A stretch of 64,000 nt of DNA, from positions 1 to 64,000 of the forward strand of contig JAFAZC010000050.1 of the NCBI GenBank assembly GCA_019239965.1, read 5' to 3'. The position numbers were made by a program, and so were the translations under genes. Under the pieces are notes generated by a model. The model ran no database searches. It saw nothing but the letters and a program-made list of their open reading frames with translations, and was not told the DNA's origin. This document shows positions 52,570 to 61,600 of this stretch, piece by piece; positions within the stretch are counted from its first letter, which is position 1, and every line of letters starts with the position of its first letter. Source of the DNA: Kutzneria sp. (lineage in GTDB: Bacteria; Actinomycetota; Actinomycetes; Mycobacteriales; Pseudonocardiaceae).

Positions 52570-53213
52570 CCGGCCTCCGCGAAACGGACCAGCATGCCGG
52601 GCCGCATCAGCGCGGGCGGCTCTCGCTCGGTGTGCCAGACGGTGACCTCGGTGCGGCCGATCAGTTGCCAGCCACCAGGGGACGACCGGGGATAGACGGC
52701 GCTGAACTCGCCGGCGAGGCCGACCGCTCCCGCCGGTACCGAGGTGCGGGGTTCGCGGCGTCGGGGCACCCGCAGCCGGGGATCACCGCCGACCAGATAG
52801 GCGAAACCCGGTGCGAATCCACAGAACGCCACCTGCCACGGCGTACCCGTGTGCGCCCGCACCACCTCGACCGGGGTGAGGCCGGTGAGGTCCGCGACGT
52901 GATCGAGGTCCGGACCGTCGTACCGCGTTGGGACCTCCACGATCGTGGCGTCGTCACCGTTGGCCGTGCGGCTCGGTCGATCGGGAACCGGCAGCGTGTG
53001 CAGCGCGGCGCGCACATCGGCAAGGCTGCCGCCGTCGCGAACGACGAACAGCAGCGTCCGGGCGGCGGGAACGACATCCACCACATCCGCGAAGGCGGCT
53101 TCTCCCGCCGAGATGGCGACCTGAACCGCACCGTGCCAGGCCAGCACCTCCTCGATGGTGTCCACTTCGAGGAGAACGCCCTGCTCACCGCAGGGCAGCA
53201 GCCGAGCTTTCAT
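52566..53213 (-). CDS. pxpB: 5-oxoprolinase subunit B (KipI domain)
   Basis: 215 residues. LLPCGEQGVLLEVDTIEEVLAW starts the family, followed by VPTRYDGPDLDHVADLTGLTPVEVVRAHTG and FCGFAPGFAYLVGGDPRLRVPRRREPRTSVPAGAVGLAGEFSAVYP in parts, then SPGGWQLIGRT. These are the KipI/PxpB fingerprints. Works with PxpA and PxpC in pyroglutamate use. It is co-translated with pxpC, and pxpA is not found. Confidence 0.93.
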   Translation of the reverse strand: MKARLLPCGEQGVLLEVDTIEEVLAWHGAVQVAISAGEAAFADVVDVVPAARTLLFVVRDGGSLADVRAALHTLPVPDRPSRTANGDDATIVEVPTRYDGPDLDHVADLTGLTPVEVVRAHTGTPWQVAFCGFAPGFAYLVGGDPRLRVPRRREPRTSVPAGAVGLAGEFSAVYPRSSPGGWQLIGRTEVTVWHTEREPPALMRPGMLVRFAEAG

Positions 53214-53298
53214 GGAAGCGCCACTGTAGCGGACGACAGTGGCGAACGGGTGCCCTCATGAGTGGGCCCGGCTTACGCCGGCGCCGGGGCTCGGGTCA

Positions 53299-54240
53299 TC
53301 AGCGGGAACCGGTGAAGGGAATGTGCCAGAACACGGTCGACCTGTCCTGGCGGTCGGTGCTGCGCCGCACGGCCAGCAACCAGGCCAGACCGATCACCGC
53401 GAGCGCGGCGAGGCCCGACCAGCTCAGCACTGTGAACAGATCGGCCTGCAGCGGTGTCGGCTGTGGCTGATAGCCCTGTGCCAACGACTCGAACTGCCAG
53501 GGCGTGCCGGTCAGCAGCAGGGTGAGCGTCAACGCGATGCCGTGCGTGGAATCCCACAGGGCGTGCAGCACCGAGACCCCCAGATACGACAGGAGCAGCC
53601 GGCCAGTGAGGGCGAAATGGTGGCGGCCGCTGGCCGAGAACAGGATGCCGCCGAGAATCGCCGTCCACAGGCCGTGCCCCACCGGGGCGAGCAGACCGCG
53701 CAGGATCTCGGTCTGCACGAGATCCATCAACGACAACCCGCGCTCGGTGAACAGAGCCGTGAAGGCGTAGCCGGCGGATTCGAACGCGGCGAAGCCGAAC
53801 CCCACCGCGGCGCCGAGGACCATCCCGTCCCTGGCGTACTTGTGTGCCAGTTGCCGGGTGAGCACGGCGAGGGCGGCGAGTTTGACCGCCTCCTCGATCA
53901 GCCCGACGCCGAGGAAAAGCCACGGCGAGGGGTGCAGCAGGTAGGTTTCCAACAGCGAGGCGGCCAGCACACCGAGCACGCCGCCGGTGACGAACGTGCT
54001 CAGCAGCAACTCCGCGGTCACCTCGCTGCTGTGCCGGCGGGTGAAGGCCCACGCCACGAACGTCACGGGTACGAGGAAACTGCCCAACAGCACCAGCGTC
54101 GGCACCAGGGTGGGATTGCCGGTCAGGAAGGTCACCACCACGGTGAGCAGCCACAGCGCCAGACCGACACCGAAGATCCGCAACCACACCCGCCTTGGAC
54201 GAGTGCTCGCGGCACCGGGCCCCGACATCTGTGCTGCCAT
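53299..54240 (-). CDS. PrsW-family intramembrane metalloprotease
   Basis: 313 residues from the ATG at 54240 with GGGGAGG upstream. About eight membrane helices. The conserved EEAVK (116-120), FES...Y (153-158), GHG (188-190) and HALWD (226-230) motifs form the putative metal site of the PrsW/CAAX-like (PF13367) family. Bacillus PrsW cleaves an anti-sigma factor; the target here is unknown. Convergent with nothing near; no obvious sigma or anti-sigma partner in this window. Confidence 0.9.
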   Translation of the reverse strand: MAAQMSGPGAASTRPRRVWLRIFGVGLALWLLTVVVTFLTGNPTLVPTLVLLGSFLVPVTFVAWAFTRRHSSEVTAELLLSTFVTGGVLGVLAASLLETYLLHPSPWLFLGVGLIEEAVKLAALAVLTRQLAHKYARDGMVLGAAVGFGFAAFESAGYAFTALFTERGLSLMDLVQTEILRGLLAPVGHGLWTAILGGILFSASGRHHFALTGRLLLSYLGVSVLHALWDSTHGIALTLTLLLTGTPWQFESLAQGYQPQPTPLQADLFTVLSWSGLAALAVIGLAWLLAVRRSTDRQDRSTVFWHIPFTGSR

Positions 54241-54417
54241 GGCGTTTCCTCCCCACTCTGCCGACAATGGGCTTCACCCGACTGACGTGCCCTACCCCTG
54301 CCAGGTGAAACACCAGGAGAGGTGCACCGTACCGCGGCGCGGTCCACGCCGTTTGACCTCCGCGAACGCCGGGTATGCCCATGACCGGTGCCGAGTGTCG
54401 GTTGAGGAGGAGGGCCA

Positions 54418-55077
54418 GTGGTCGACGTCGTCGTGGTTGATATCGACGGGACCCTGGTGGACAGCAACTATCACCATGCCGTGGCGTGGGCGGCTGCCTT
54501 CCGCGAGTGCGAGGTGACCGTTCCCGTGTGGAGGGTGCACCGAGCCATTGGCATGGGTGGTGACCATCTCGTCGCCGCGGTCGCGGGACAGCGGGTCGAG
54601 GCAGAGCACGGCGACCGTGTCCGTAAGCGGTGGGCGGAGTTGTTCGAGCCAATGCTGGACTCGATCAGTCCGCTGGAGGGTGCCAGGGAGCTGCTTATTG
54701 AGGTGAAGCGGCGCGGCATGGCTCTGGTGCTGGCCAGCTCGGGCAAGCCGGACCACGTCGAGCACTACTTGGACGTGCTCGCGGCCCGCGGCGTCGCCGA
54801 CGCGTGGACCACGTCGAAGGATGTGGAGAGGACCAAGCCGGCGCCAGACCTGATTGAGCTGGCGATCGACAGGGTGGAGGGTGACCGAGCCGTCACCGTT
54901 GGCGATTCGATCTGGGACTGCCGCTCAGCGCAGCGTTGCGGAGTTCCGTGCCTCGGGGTCCGCACCGGGGGGTTCGGTGCGGACGAACTGGCCGGTGCGG
55001 GGGCCGTGCGGGTGTACGACGACCTGCCGTCCTTGGGTGCCGACCTGAATCGTCTCCCCCTGGAGAATCCGACGTAG
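54418..55077 (+). CDS. HAD-family hydrolase (beta-phosphoglucomutase/phosphatase type)
   Basis: 219 residues from GTG 54418 after AGGAGGAGGG. HAD motif I DIDGTLVDSN (residues 8-17), motif II LASSGK, motif III Lys in ERTKPAPD and motif IV VGDSIWDC. It has the helical cap typical of the phosphoglucomutase/phosphoglycolate phosphatase group. Substrate unknown. It stands alone between the protease and a hemerythrin gene. Confidence 0.9.
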   Translation: MVDVVVVDIDGTLVDSNYHHAVAWAAAFRECEVTVPVWRVHRAIGMGGDHLVAAVAGQRVEAEHGDRVRKRWAELFEPMLDSISPLEGARELLIEVKRRGMALVLASSGKPDHVEHYLDVLAARGVADAWTTSKDVERTKPAPDLIELAIDRVEGDRAVTVGDSIWDCRSAQRCGVPCLGVRTGGFGADELAGAGAVRVYDDLPSLGADLNRLPLENPT

Positions 55078-55165
55078 CTCACGTGATCAGCGCTGGCCGC
55101 CGGCGGTTCCTCCAGCGTGACCAGGGTAGTCCACTAACCCAGCAGTCCACACCACGGGAGGATCG

Positions 55166-55726
55166 ATGGCGGAGAACAATCCCGGTTTGATCGAGGTGAT
55201 CGTGTCCGATCACCGAGAGGTGGAAGAAGCGTTTCAAGAACTGGAAAGTCGGAGCGGAACGCCGGAACATCGCCGCGCTCTCGCCGATCACGTGATCGCC
55301 GAGCTGGTGCGCCACTCCGTGGCCGAGGAGATGTACATGTACCCGGCCGCACGCACGGCGCTCCCCGACGGTGACGAGATCGCCGACCACGAGATCGCCG
55401 AACACGCCAAGGCCGAGGAGGACATGAAGCAGCTGGAGGGCCTGGAGCCGACCGATCCTCGGTTCGACGACCTTGTCGGAAAACTCGTCAGCGATGTGCG
55501 GCACCACATCGAAGAGGAGGAGGGTGAACTGCTGCCGCGTCTGGCAGCGTCCTGTTCGGCAGAGCAGCTGCACGACCTGGGGGCCAAGGTCGTGCGCGCC
55601 AAGAAGATGGCGCCGACTCGCCCGCATCCGTCCGCGCCGAACAAGCCGCCCGCCAACCGCATTCTCGGCCCCGGTGTCGGCTTGATCGACCGCATGCGCG
55701 ACGCGCTCAGCGGCCGGAACGTCTGA
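55166..55726 (+). CDS. Hemerythrin HHE-domain protein
   Basis: 186 residues from ATG 55166 after GGAGG. The domain runs from about 8 to 145 with di-iron ligands in VIVSDHREVEEAFQEL, HVIAELVRHSVAEEMYMYP, DHEIAEHAKAEEDM and VRHHIEEEEGELLPRL, so the H, H...H, E, H...H, E set is complete. A short proline-rich linker and a tail (GVGLIDRMRDAL) follow. HHE proteins bind oxygen, NO or act in iron-linked sensing. The real job is unknown. Confidence 0.93.
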   Translation: MAENNPGLIEVIVSDHREVEEAFQELESRSGTPEHRRALADHVIAELVRHSVAEEMYMYPAARTALPDGDEIADHEIAEHAKAEEDMKQLEGLEPTDPRFDDLVGKLVSDVRHHIEEEEGELLPRLAASCSAEQLHDLGAKVVRAKKMAPTRPHPSAPNKPPANRILGPGVGLIDRMRDALSGRNV

Positions 55727-55745
55727 GCCGAGACCGCCCCGGACG

Positions 55746-56240
55746 TCACTCGTTCGCGGGTGCGGCGAGGTCATTGGCTGCTTGCAGCCGGTACGCTTCC
55801 AGCTCGTCGCGTTGCCGCCTGGCGCGTTGAATGAGGCCGTCCAGATCGGTGCCGGCAAGCCGCGGTAGGTCGCCGCGAAGGTGCTTAAGGGTGCGCCATG
55901 CGGCCAGCTTGCCGTGGATACCGGCGCCTAGAGCCTCGAGTTCGAGTAACCGCGTGAGTTCCGCACTTCCGGTGACGGCCTCGTTGAGCTTGAGCCTGCT
56001 GAGCTTCTCGGTGACCCACCCAGCCGCCTGGGCAACGGGGTCCCTGGCGATCTCCAGGCGATCCATCAGCCCCTCGAGTGTGGACTTGTCCACGTCGATC
56101 TCCTGGGCCAACTGGTCCAGAAACGAGCCCAGTGGGGTGTTGGCGTTGTTGGCGGCGAGCTTCTTGGCGAGTTCGCTGCCAGCGCTCGCACCGGCGAGGT
56201 GATCCCTCAAGTAGACCGACAATGACTTGGTGGCGCCCAT
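55746..56240 (-). CDS. Conserved alpha-helical actinobacterial protein
   Basis: 164 residues from the ATG at 56240, which has GGAAGGACTGCTG in front. It reads SLSVYLRDHLAGASAGSELAKKLAANNANTP in its first part, then LGSFLDQLAQEIDVDKSTLEGLMDRL and a helical C-terminal half rich in Leu and Arg. This is a recurrent hypothetical protein of actinomycetes. No function is known; its fold looks like a helical bundle. Convergent with the hemerythrin gene. Confidence 0.75.
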   Translation of the reverse strand: MGATKSLSVYLRDHLAGASAGSELAKKLAANNANTPLGSFLDQLAQEIDVDKSTLEGLMDRLEIARDPVAQAAGWVTEKLSRLKLNEAVTGSAELTRLLELEALGAGIHGKLAAWRTLKHLRGDLPRLAGTDLDGLIQRARRQRDELEAYRLQAANDLAAPANE

Positions 56241-56412
56241 CAGCAGTCCTTCCGTGAGATTGATGCCCGGTGGATACCCATCTGGGCGCGGTGTGACTCC
56301 GCTGGCATCTTGGTGGCCGGTTCCAGCGTTCCCGTTCAGTCCCCCCACCCGGCAGGGTTGATGGTCAGGCAGGCGGCTTGCCGGGCGAGTACGGCGTGGA
56401 TAGCGTTGGCCG

Positions 56413-57996
56413 GTGATCAGATGGTCGGTGGTCTGTGGGTTGGTGGCGCTGGCGATCGCAGGCATGGCGCTGGCCACCGTGGTGTCACCGTGGTGGTGGT
56501 TTCTCGCCGCCGTGCTGCTGGTACTGGCCGTGGTCGGTGTAGGGGATCTCCTGCAGCGGCGACATTCGGTGTTGCGGAACTACCCGGTCCTCGGACACCT
56601 GCGTTACCTGCTCGAGTCGGTGCGCCCGGAGTTGCAGCAGTACTTCGTGGAGCGCAACGTCGACGGCCGGCCGTTCGACCGCGATGTTCGCAGCATTGTC
56701 TACGAGCGGGCCAAGGGAACTGACGCCGAGGAGCCGTTCGGCACCGAGCGAGACGTCTATGCCCGTAGCTACGAGTTCCTCGTGCACTCGATGGCGCCGG
56801 TCGCCGAGCGGGAGGAGCCGCCACGAGTGCGTGTTGGCGGGCCCGACTGCACCCGGCCGTACGACATGGCGCTGCTGAACGTGTCCGCGATGAGCTTCGG
56901 ATCGCTGTCAGCCAATGCGATCCTGGCGCTGAACACTGGGGCCGCCCGAGGTGGATTCGCGCACGACACCGGCGAGGGCGGCCTGTCGGACTACCATCTG
57001 CGGCCAGGCGGGGATCTCATCTGGGAGATCGGTACCGGCTATTTCGGCTGCCGCACCAGAAAGGGTGGCTTCGACGCCGGACAGTTCGCGGAGAAGGCGG
57101 CCATCGACACCGTGAAGTGCGTGTCGCTGAAGCTGTCGCAGGGCGCGAAGCCGGGCATCGGCGGGGTGCTGCCGGGAGCGAAGGTGAACGGGGAGATCGC
57201 CAGGGTGCGCGGTGTGCCACGGGGGCAGACCGTGATCTCTCCGCCCTACCACGAGGTGTTCGACACGCCACGCGGACTGGTTCGTTTCATCGCGCGGATG
57301 AGGGAGCTGGCCGGTGGCAAGCCGACCGGGTTCAAGCTCTGCGTCGGCTCACGCCGACAGTTCCTGGCCGTGTGCAAGGCAATGCTCGACGAGGGGTGTA
57401 CGCCGGACTTCATCGTCGTCGATGGCGCTGAGGGTGGCACCGGGGCGGCGCCACTCGAATTCGCCGACCACGTGGGCATGCCGCTGACCGAAGGTCTGCT
57501 CACCGTCCACAACGCACTGGTTGGGACAGGACTGCGGGAACGAATCCGGATCGGCGCGAGCGGCAAGGTGGCCACCGGGTCGGACATCGTCAAACGGCTG
57601 ATCCAGGGTGCGGACTACACCAACGCCGCGCGGGCCATGATGTTCGCCGTCGGGTGCATTCAGGCACAGCGTTGTCACACCAACCGCTGTCCAGTAGGGG
57701 TGACCACCCAGGACCCCCGCCGGGCTCGTGCACTGGACGTCGCGGACAAGTCCGAACGGGTGTTCCGGTTCCAGCAGTCCACCGTGGTGAGTGCGCTGAA
57801 GATCATGGCGGCGATGGGCGTACGTGATCCCGGCGCGCTGACACCACATCAGCTGTGCCGTCGGATCTCGCCGAACGAGGTGCGTTCCTTCGCCGACCTC
57901 TACGAGTGGCTCGGGCCTGGCGAACTGATCACCGATGCGCCGCACACGTGGGCCGTCGACTGGTCTGTCGCGGATCCCGACCGTTTCGACGCGTAG
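56413..57996 (+). CDS. FMN-dependent glutamate-synthase-like protein, membrane-anchored
   Basis: 527 residues from GTG 56413. Two N-terminal hydrophobic helices (CGLVALAIAGMALATVV and WWWFLAAVLLVLAVVG) are followed by the FMN domain of glutamate synthase (GltB type). Motifs: NVSAMSFGSLSANAILALNTGAARGGFAHDTGEGGLS in parts, YPPYHEVF-like SPPYHEVFDT, VDGAEGGTGAAP and CIQAQRCHTNRCPVGVTTQDP, the Cys cluster. It lacks the amidotransferase domain. Its role, perhaps as a redox protein at the membrane, is not known. Confidence 0.9.
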   Translation: MIRWSVVCGLVALAIAGMALATVVSPWWWFLAAVLLVLAVVGVGDLLQRRHSVLRNYPVLGHLRYLLESVRPELQQYFVERNVDGRPFDRDVRSIVYERAKGTDAEEPFGTERDVYARSYEFLVHSMAPVAEREEPPRVRVGGPDCTRPYDMALLNVSAMSFGSLSANAILALNTGAARGGFAHDTGEGGLSDYHLRPGGDLIWEIGTGYFGCRTRKGGFDAGQFAEKAAIDTVKCVSLKLSQGAKPGIGGVLPGAKVNGEIARVRGVPRGQTVISPPYHEVFDTPRGLVRFIARMRELAGGKPTGFKLCVGSRRQFLAVCKAMLDEGCTPDFIVVDGAEGGTGAAPLEFADHVGMPLTEGLLTVHNALVGTGLRERIRIGASGKVATGSDIVKRLIQGADYTNAARAMMFAVGCIQAQRCHTNRCPVGVTTQDPRRARALDVADKSERVFRFQQSTVVSALKIMAAMGVRDPGALTPHQLCRRISPNEVRSFADLYEWLGPGELITDAPHTWAVDWSVADPDRFDA

Positions 57997-58126
57997 TGCC
58001 GTTGACCGTCGATCGCGCCCACACGGAGTGGAACGCCGGCCGCGCACGGCCTGTGATGTGAGTGGTTCGACCGGCCTCGGTACTCTGACGCGGCCCATCA
58101 GGACCACGACCACTAGTACGGACTCG

Positions 58127-58963
58127 TTGAGCACGATCGACACTGGTCAAGCCGTCGTTCTCGGTATTGTGGAAGGGGTCACCGAGTTCCTGCCGGTCTC
58201 CTCCACTGGTCACCTCAAGATCACCGAAGGTCTGATGGGCATTCCCGTCGACGATCAGCCCGTCATCGGCTTCACCGCCGTGATCCAGGTCGGCGCGATC
58301 GCCGCGGTGCTGGTCTACTTCTTTGGTGACATCCTGCGTTTCGGCACGGCATGGTGCCACGGGATCGTCCGTCCTGAGGCGCGGCAGCGCCGTGACTACA
58401 AGTTCGCGTGGTGGGTCATCGCCGCCACTGTTCCGATCGTGGCCGCGGGCTTGGCGTTCAAACCGCTGATCGAGGGGCCGCTCGCCTCGCTGTGGGTGGT
58501 GGCCGGCTCACTGATCGTGGGCAGTGCCCTGATGTGGGGCGCCGAACGGGTCGGCCGCGGTAAGCGAGGAGAGGACAACCTGACCTTCACCGACGCCATG
58601 ATCGTCGGCACCTCGCAGATCCTCGCGCTGGTGTTCCCCGGCTTCTCCCGCTCTGGTGCCACGATCTCCACTGCTCTGATCCGTGACCTGGACCGGGTGG
58701 CGGCGACCCGACTGTCGTTCTTCTTGTCGATTCCCGCGCTCACCGGGGCTGGGATCTACGAACTCAAGGACGCCGTCGGTGGCAGGATCGATGTTGTCCC
58801 GGTGGCCGTGGGCACGGTCGTGTCGTTCGTCGTGGCATACGCCTCCATCGCGTGGCTCTTGAGGTATGTCGCCAAGCACTCGTTCGCCGTCTTCGTCGGC
58901 TATCGGATCGTGATCGGCGTGGCGCTGTTCGGTCTGCTCGGCGCGGGTGTCCTCGCGGCCTGA
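58127..58963 (+). CDS. uppP: Undecaprenyl-diphosphate phosphatase
   Basis: 278 residues from TTG 58127. The frame is open upstream without a better start, and GTG 58058 is an alternative. Motifs LGIVEGVTEFLPVSSTGHL (about residues 12-30) and FPGFSRSGATIS (about 165-176) contain the catalytic Glu, Ser and Arg of the BacA/UppP family. Eight membrane helices. It recycles undecaprenyl diphosphate to the monophosphate carrier for wall synthesis and can confer bacitracin resistance when overexpressed. It is 130 bases from the preceding gene. Confidence 0.92.
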   Translation: MSTIDTGQAVVLGIVEGVTEFLPVSSTGHLKITEGLMGIPVDDQPVIGFTAVIQVGAIAAVLVYFFGDILRFGTAWCHGIVRPEARQRRDYKFAWWVIAATVPIVAAGLAFKPLIEGPLASLWVVAGSLIVGSALMWGAERVGRGKRGEDNLTFTDAMIVGTSQILALVFPGFSRSGATISTALIRDLDRVAATRLSFFLSIPALTGAGIYELKDAVGGRIDVVPVAVGTVVSFVVAYASIAWLLRYVAKHSFAVFVGYRIVIGVALFGLLGAGVLAA

Positions 58964-58999
58964 TCGCGGGTGGCGGGACGCTACCATTGCCCATCTGTC

Positions 59000-59401
59000 A
59001 TGTCGTCTGGCGAAAGGCTCGGAGTCCTGGACCGGCACCCCTTGATCGTGATCGACGCCGCCAATGTCGTCGGGTCGGTTCCCGACGGCTGGTGGCGCGA
59101 TCGGGCCGGTGCCACCGAACGGTTGCGCGACTCTCTCAGCACCCTTGCCGCGCACGGCCTTCCCGAGGTGGGTGCGCCAGCCGAGGTTGTCCTCGTCGTC
59201 GAAGGCAAGGCGCGAACCGTCGCCAGCACGGACACCGTTCGAGTCGTCGCGGCCCCTGGTGAAGGCGACGACACCGTCGTCGACCTCGTCCGTGCCGAAG
59301 CCGTGCGGCGACCGACCGTCGTCGTCACCGCCGATCGGGGACTCAGCGAGCGCGTCAGGCGGCTCGGTGCCCGCGTCCTCGGGCCGCGCTCTGTGTACTG
59401 A
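59000..59401 (+). CDS. NYN/PIN-like domain protein
   Basis: 133 residues from ATG 59000; GTG 58970 is an alternative. VIDAANVVGSVPDGWWRDRAGATERL, VVLVVEGKAR, VVAAPGEGDDTVV and VVTADRGLSERVRRLGARVLGPRSVY together give the four acidic residues (D, E, D, D) of a PIN/NYN nuclease fold. Mycobacterial homologues are sometimes named NTP pyrophosphohydrolase. RNA cleavage is inferred from the fold only. It lies 36 bp behind uppP, perhaps co-transcribed. Confidence 0.78.
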   Translation: MSSGERLGVLDRHPLIVIDAANVVGSVPDGWWRDRAGATERLRDSLSTLAAHGLPEVGAPAEVVLVVEGKARTVASTDTVRVVAAPGEGDDTVVDLVRAEAVRRPTVVVTADRGLSERVRRLGARVLGPRSVY

Positions 59402-59425
59402 CCTTCGGCGCGGGAGCACGACGCC

Positions 59426-60181
59426 TCAGTGACCGAGGAAACCTGCTGGGTAGATGACTTCCGGCTGCCCCTTCGTGGTGTGCATGGTCCAGAGCAGATC
59501 CGCAAGGTGGGCAGGGTCGACCGTGGGCCACTGCGGAACCGACGTGCCGGCGGCCCTGGCTTTCTCCATGTCGGCGTGGAAAGCGCTGCTCTCGATGGCG
59601 GCACCGATGTAGAGCCTTCCGATGTGGACACCTTTCTCAGCCACCTCGGCGTGCAGGGACTGCAGATAGTTGCGCTGGGCGGCCAGGGCGGGGCCAGGGC
59701 CGCTCCTGCCCGGCATACCCAGCACCGCGCTGGCTCCCTGTGCGGTCAGGATGGCGCCATGGCCCCGCTGGATCATGTGCGGCAGGAATTCCTGCACGAG
59801 CGCGAGCAACGTGGAGAAGGCGAGCGGCATGAAGTCCTGGGCTTGCCGCGGGGTCAGCGTGGTCGCGCGGGTGAATCCGGTATCACTTCCGGCAGGGCCG
59901 TAGTAGAACGCGTCGGGGTTGCCGACTCTGGCCCGAATCCGCTCGGCCAGCGGGGCCACAGCGTCGGTATCGGATAAGTCGGCGGTGATGACGTGCGCGG
60001 TCGTCCCGTCAGCGACGAGCTCCTCGGCCAGCAGGTCGAGCGGCTTCTGGCGGCGCGCGACGAGGACGACGGCGTAGCCCTCCCGGGCATAGCGGCGGGC
60101 AACAGCCTGGCCAAGGCCTGGGCCGGCGCCAAACACGGCGATGGACTGGGGCACGGCACCGCTGTTCTGTGTGATGGTCAT
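59426..60181 (-). CDS. SDR-family oxidoreductase lacking the catalytic Tyr-Lys pair
   Basis: 251 residues. The NAD(P)-binding GAGPGLGQAVARRYAREG is present at residues 18-35 and VVLVARR after it. The usual Tyr-x3-Lys site is not: the expected place reads GPALAAQRNYLQSLHAE, with Ala and Arg. The active-site Ser (TAQGASAVLG) is kept. So it may be non-catalytic, or use another mechanism, like a small set of SDR relatives in actinomycetes. It is divergent from a TetR gene (60236) with repeats between. Confidence 0.83.
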   Translation of the reverse strand: MTITQNSGAVPQSIAVFGAGPGLGQAVARRYAREGYAVVLVARRQKPLDLLAEELVADGTTAHVITADLSDTDAVAPLAERIRARVGNPDAFYYGPAGSDTGFTRATTLTPRQAQDFMPLAFSTLLALVQEFLPHMIQRGHGAILTAQGASAVLGMPGRSGPGPALAAQRNYLQSLHAEVAEKGVHIGRLYIGAAIESSAFHADMEKARAAGTSVPQWPTVDPAHLADLLWTMHTTKGQPEVIYPAGFLGH

Positions 60182-60220
60182 TAAGTTGACTCTATGGTTA
60201 AGTTGACCCCGTCGTCAAAT
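60182..60220. promoter_or_regulatory. TetR operator region between the SDR and TetR genes
   Basis: TTAAGTTGAC is repeated at 60181-60190 and 60198-60207, and the second copy faces GTCAA (60214-60218) in an inverted repeat TTGAC-6 bp-GTCAA. Repeats cover most of the 54-bp gap between the two starts. Confidence 0.6.
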
Positions 60221-60235
60221 TGATAAGCTGTCGCC

Positions 60236-60820
60236 ATGACTTCCGGGGCACGCGCGACGGGCGCGTCTCTGCGCGCCGATGCCGCCCGCAACGTGGCCCA
60301 GATCCGGGCGGCGGCTATCGCCGCCTTCCGTGGACGTGGACTGAACGCTCCCCTCGACGAGATCGCCGCGGCGGCCGGCGTGAGTAAGGCGACCATCTAC
60401 AACCGCTTCGGCGGGCGGCAGGGCCTTGTCGAGGCCGTCATCGAGGAACTGGTTGCCAGGGAGATGTACGCGGCCATGGACAAAGCCCGGCGCGTGGAGG
60501 ACCCGTGGGACCGCATCGTCACTTATGTCACCGACGTCCGTGACTTGCAGTACCGCGAGCCCGCCGCCGTCGACGTGCTCTTGAAGACCTATCCGGACTC
60601 CGAACGGCTGGTCGCCCTCTTCGAGGCGGCCAAGGACATGAGCGCCAGCCTGGTCCGGCAGGGTCACGAGGCCGGAGTGTTGCGGCAGGACTTCACGGCA
60701 GCCGACTTCTACTACGCCGCCGTCGCCAACGGGCTCGCCCTGCGCGACGGACCGAAACCCTCACGCGAGGACTACGACCGACGCGCCCGGTTCTTCCTCG
60801 ACAGTCTCCGCCCGCACTGA
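60236..60820 (+). CDS. TetR-family regulator
   Basis: 194 residues. HTH: NVAQIRAAAIAAFRGRGLNAPLDEIAAAAGVSKATIYNRFGGRQ in parts. C-terminal ligand domain with YRRFGGR, EDPWDRIVTYVTDVRDLQYREPAAVDVLLKTYPD. It would repress the divergent SDR gene and itself via the repeats at 60182-60220. Ligand unknown. Confidence 0.92.
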   Translation: MTSGARATGASLRADAARNVAQIRAAAIAAFRGRGLNAPLDEIAAAAGVSKATIYNRFGGRQGLVEAVIEELVAREMYAAMDKARRVEDPWDRIVTYVTDVRDLQYREPAAVDVLLKTYPDSERLVALFEAAKDMSASLVRQGHEAGVLRQDFTAADFYYAAVANGLALRDGPKPSREDYDRRARFFLDSLRPH

Positions 60821-60872
60821 AGCCCCTCGCCGGCCACGCGGGACCCGGGCAGAACGGTCAGTCAGTACACCC

Positions 60873-61454
60873 TCAGTGGCTGGTGGTCGCCTTCGCCAGA
60901 CTGCGCAGACGGATCGCGAGCACGGCCAGCACCAGGCCGTACACGATGGCGTAGCTGCCCACGACGATGGCGATGCCGAAGGCGCCCGCGATCGGTTGGA
61001 ACAGGATCAGTATCCCAGCCACCGCGGAGACCGCTCCCGCGATGATCAGGAAGACCTCGCCGCGGATCTGGTGCCGCAGGCGGATCGCGGCGGCGATCTC
61101 GGCGACACCGGTGACCACCGCCCATGCGCCGACAAGTGTTGCCAACACGAGCACGGTGATGGCCGGCCACACGAGTGCGACGACGCCGGCCGCGATGCCA
61201 AGTGCCCCGCCGATCAGCGAGAACCAGCGATGGCCTCGATCGCCGGAGCGTGCCGCATGGATGACGCCGCCGATCCCGTCGATGAGCGAGTAGACGCCGA
61301 ATATCAGCGCCAGGGCCAGAACCGTCACGGCTGGCCACAAGAGTGCGATCAGGCCGAACACGACGGCGACGGCGCCGCGCGTGAGCAGCAGCGGCCAGGC
61401 CCGGCGCGGATCGATAACGACACTGCTGGCAGGTGTGGGGGAGAGCGAAGACAT
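60873..61454 (-). CDS. HdeD-family membrane protein
   Basis: 193 residues from the ATG at 61454 with AAGGAG eight bases upstream; upstream codons in frame are noise. Six helices in paired repeats (LLLTRGAVAVVFGLIALLWP, VLALALIFGVYSLIDGIGGV, WFSLIGGALGIAAGVVALVWP, ITVLVLATLVGAWAVVTGVAE, ...) match the DUF308/HdeD family (PF03729). In E. coli HdeD is linked to acid stress at high cell density. The role here is not known. Confidence 0.88.
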   Translation of the reverse strand: MSSLSPTPASSVVIDPRRAWPLLLTRGAVAVVFGLIALLWPAVTVLALALIFGVYSLIDGIGGVIHAARSGDRGHRWFSLIGGALGIAAGVVALVWPAITVLVLATLVGAWAVVTGVAEIAAAIRLRHQIRGEVFLIIAGAVSAVAGILILFQPIAGAFGIAIVVGSYAIVYGLVLAVLAIRLRSLAKATTSH

Positions 61455-61546
61455 GGCGTCAGCTCCTTCACGGGCGTGCGCTGTCAGGCTACCGCCGAAG
61501 ATCGCGATCCGCCTGTTGTAGTGGCCGTTATCGAGAAACCGACAAG

Positions 61547-61581
61547 GGTAAGTAGAGGCGAACGGTTGACATCTGCTTACC
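61547..61581. promoter_or_regulatory. ArsR operator candidate
   Basis: GGTAAGTAG at 61547-61555 and CTGCTTACC at 61573-61581 are inverted repeats with one mismatch, about 20 bases before the ArsR start. A TTGACA box lies between them. Confidence 0.55.
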
Positions 61582-61600
61582 GTTAGCCCACACTCACCGT

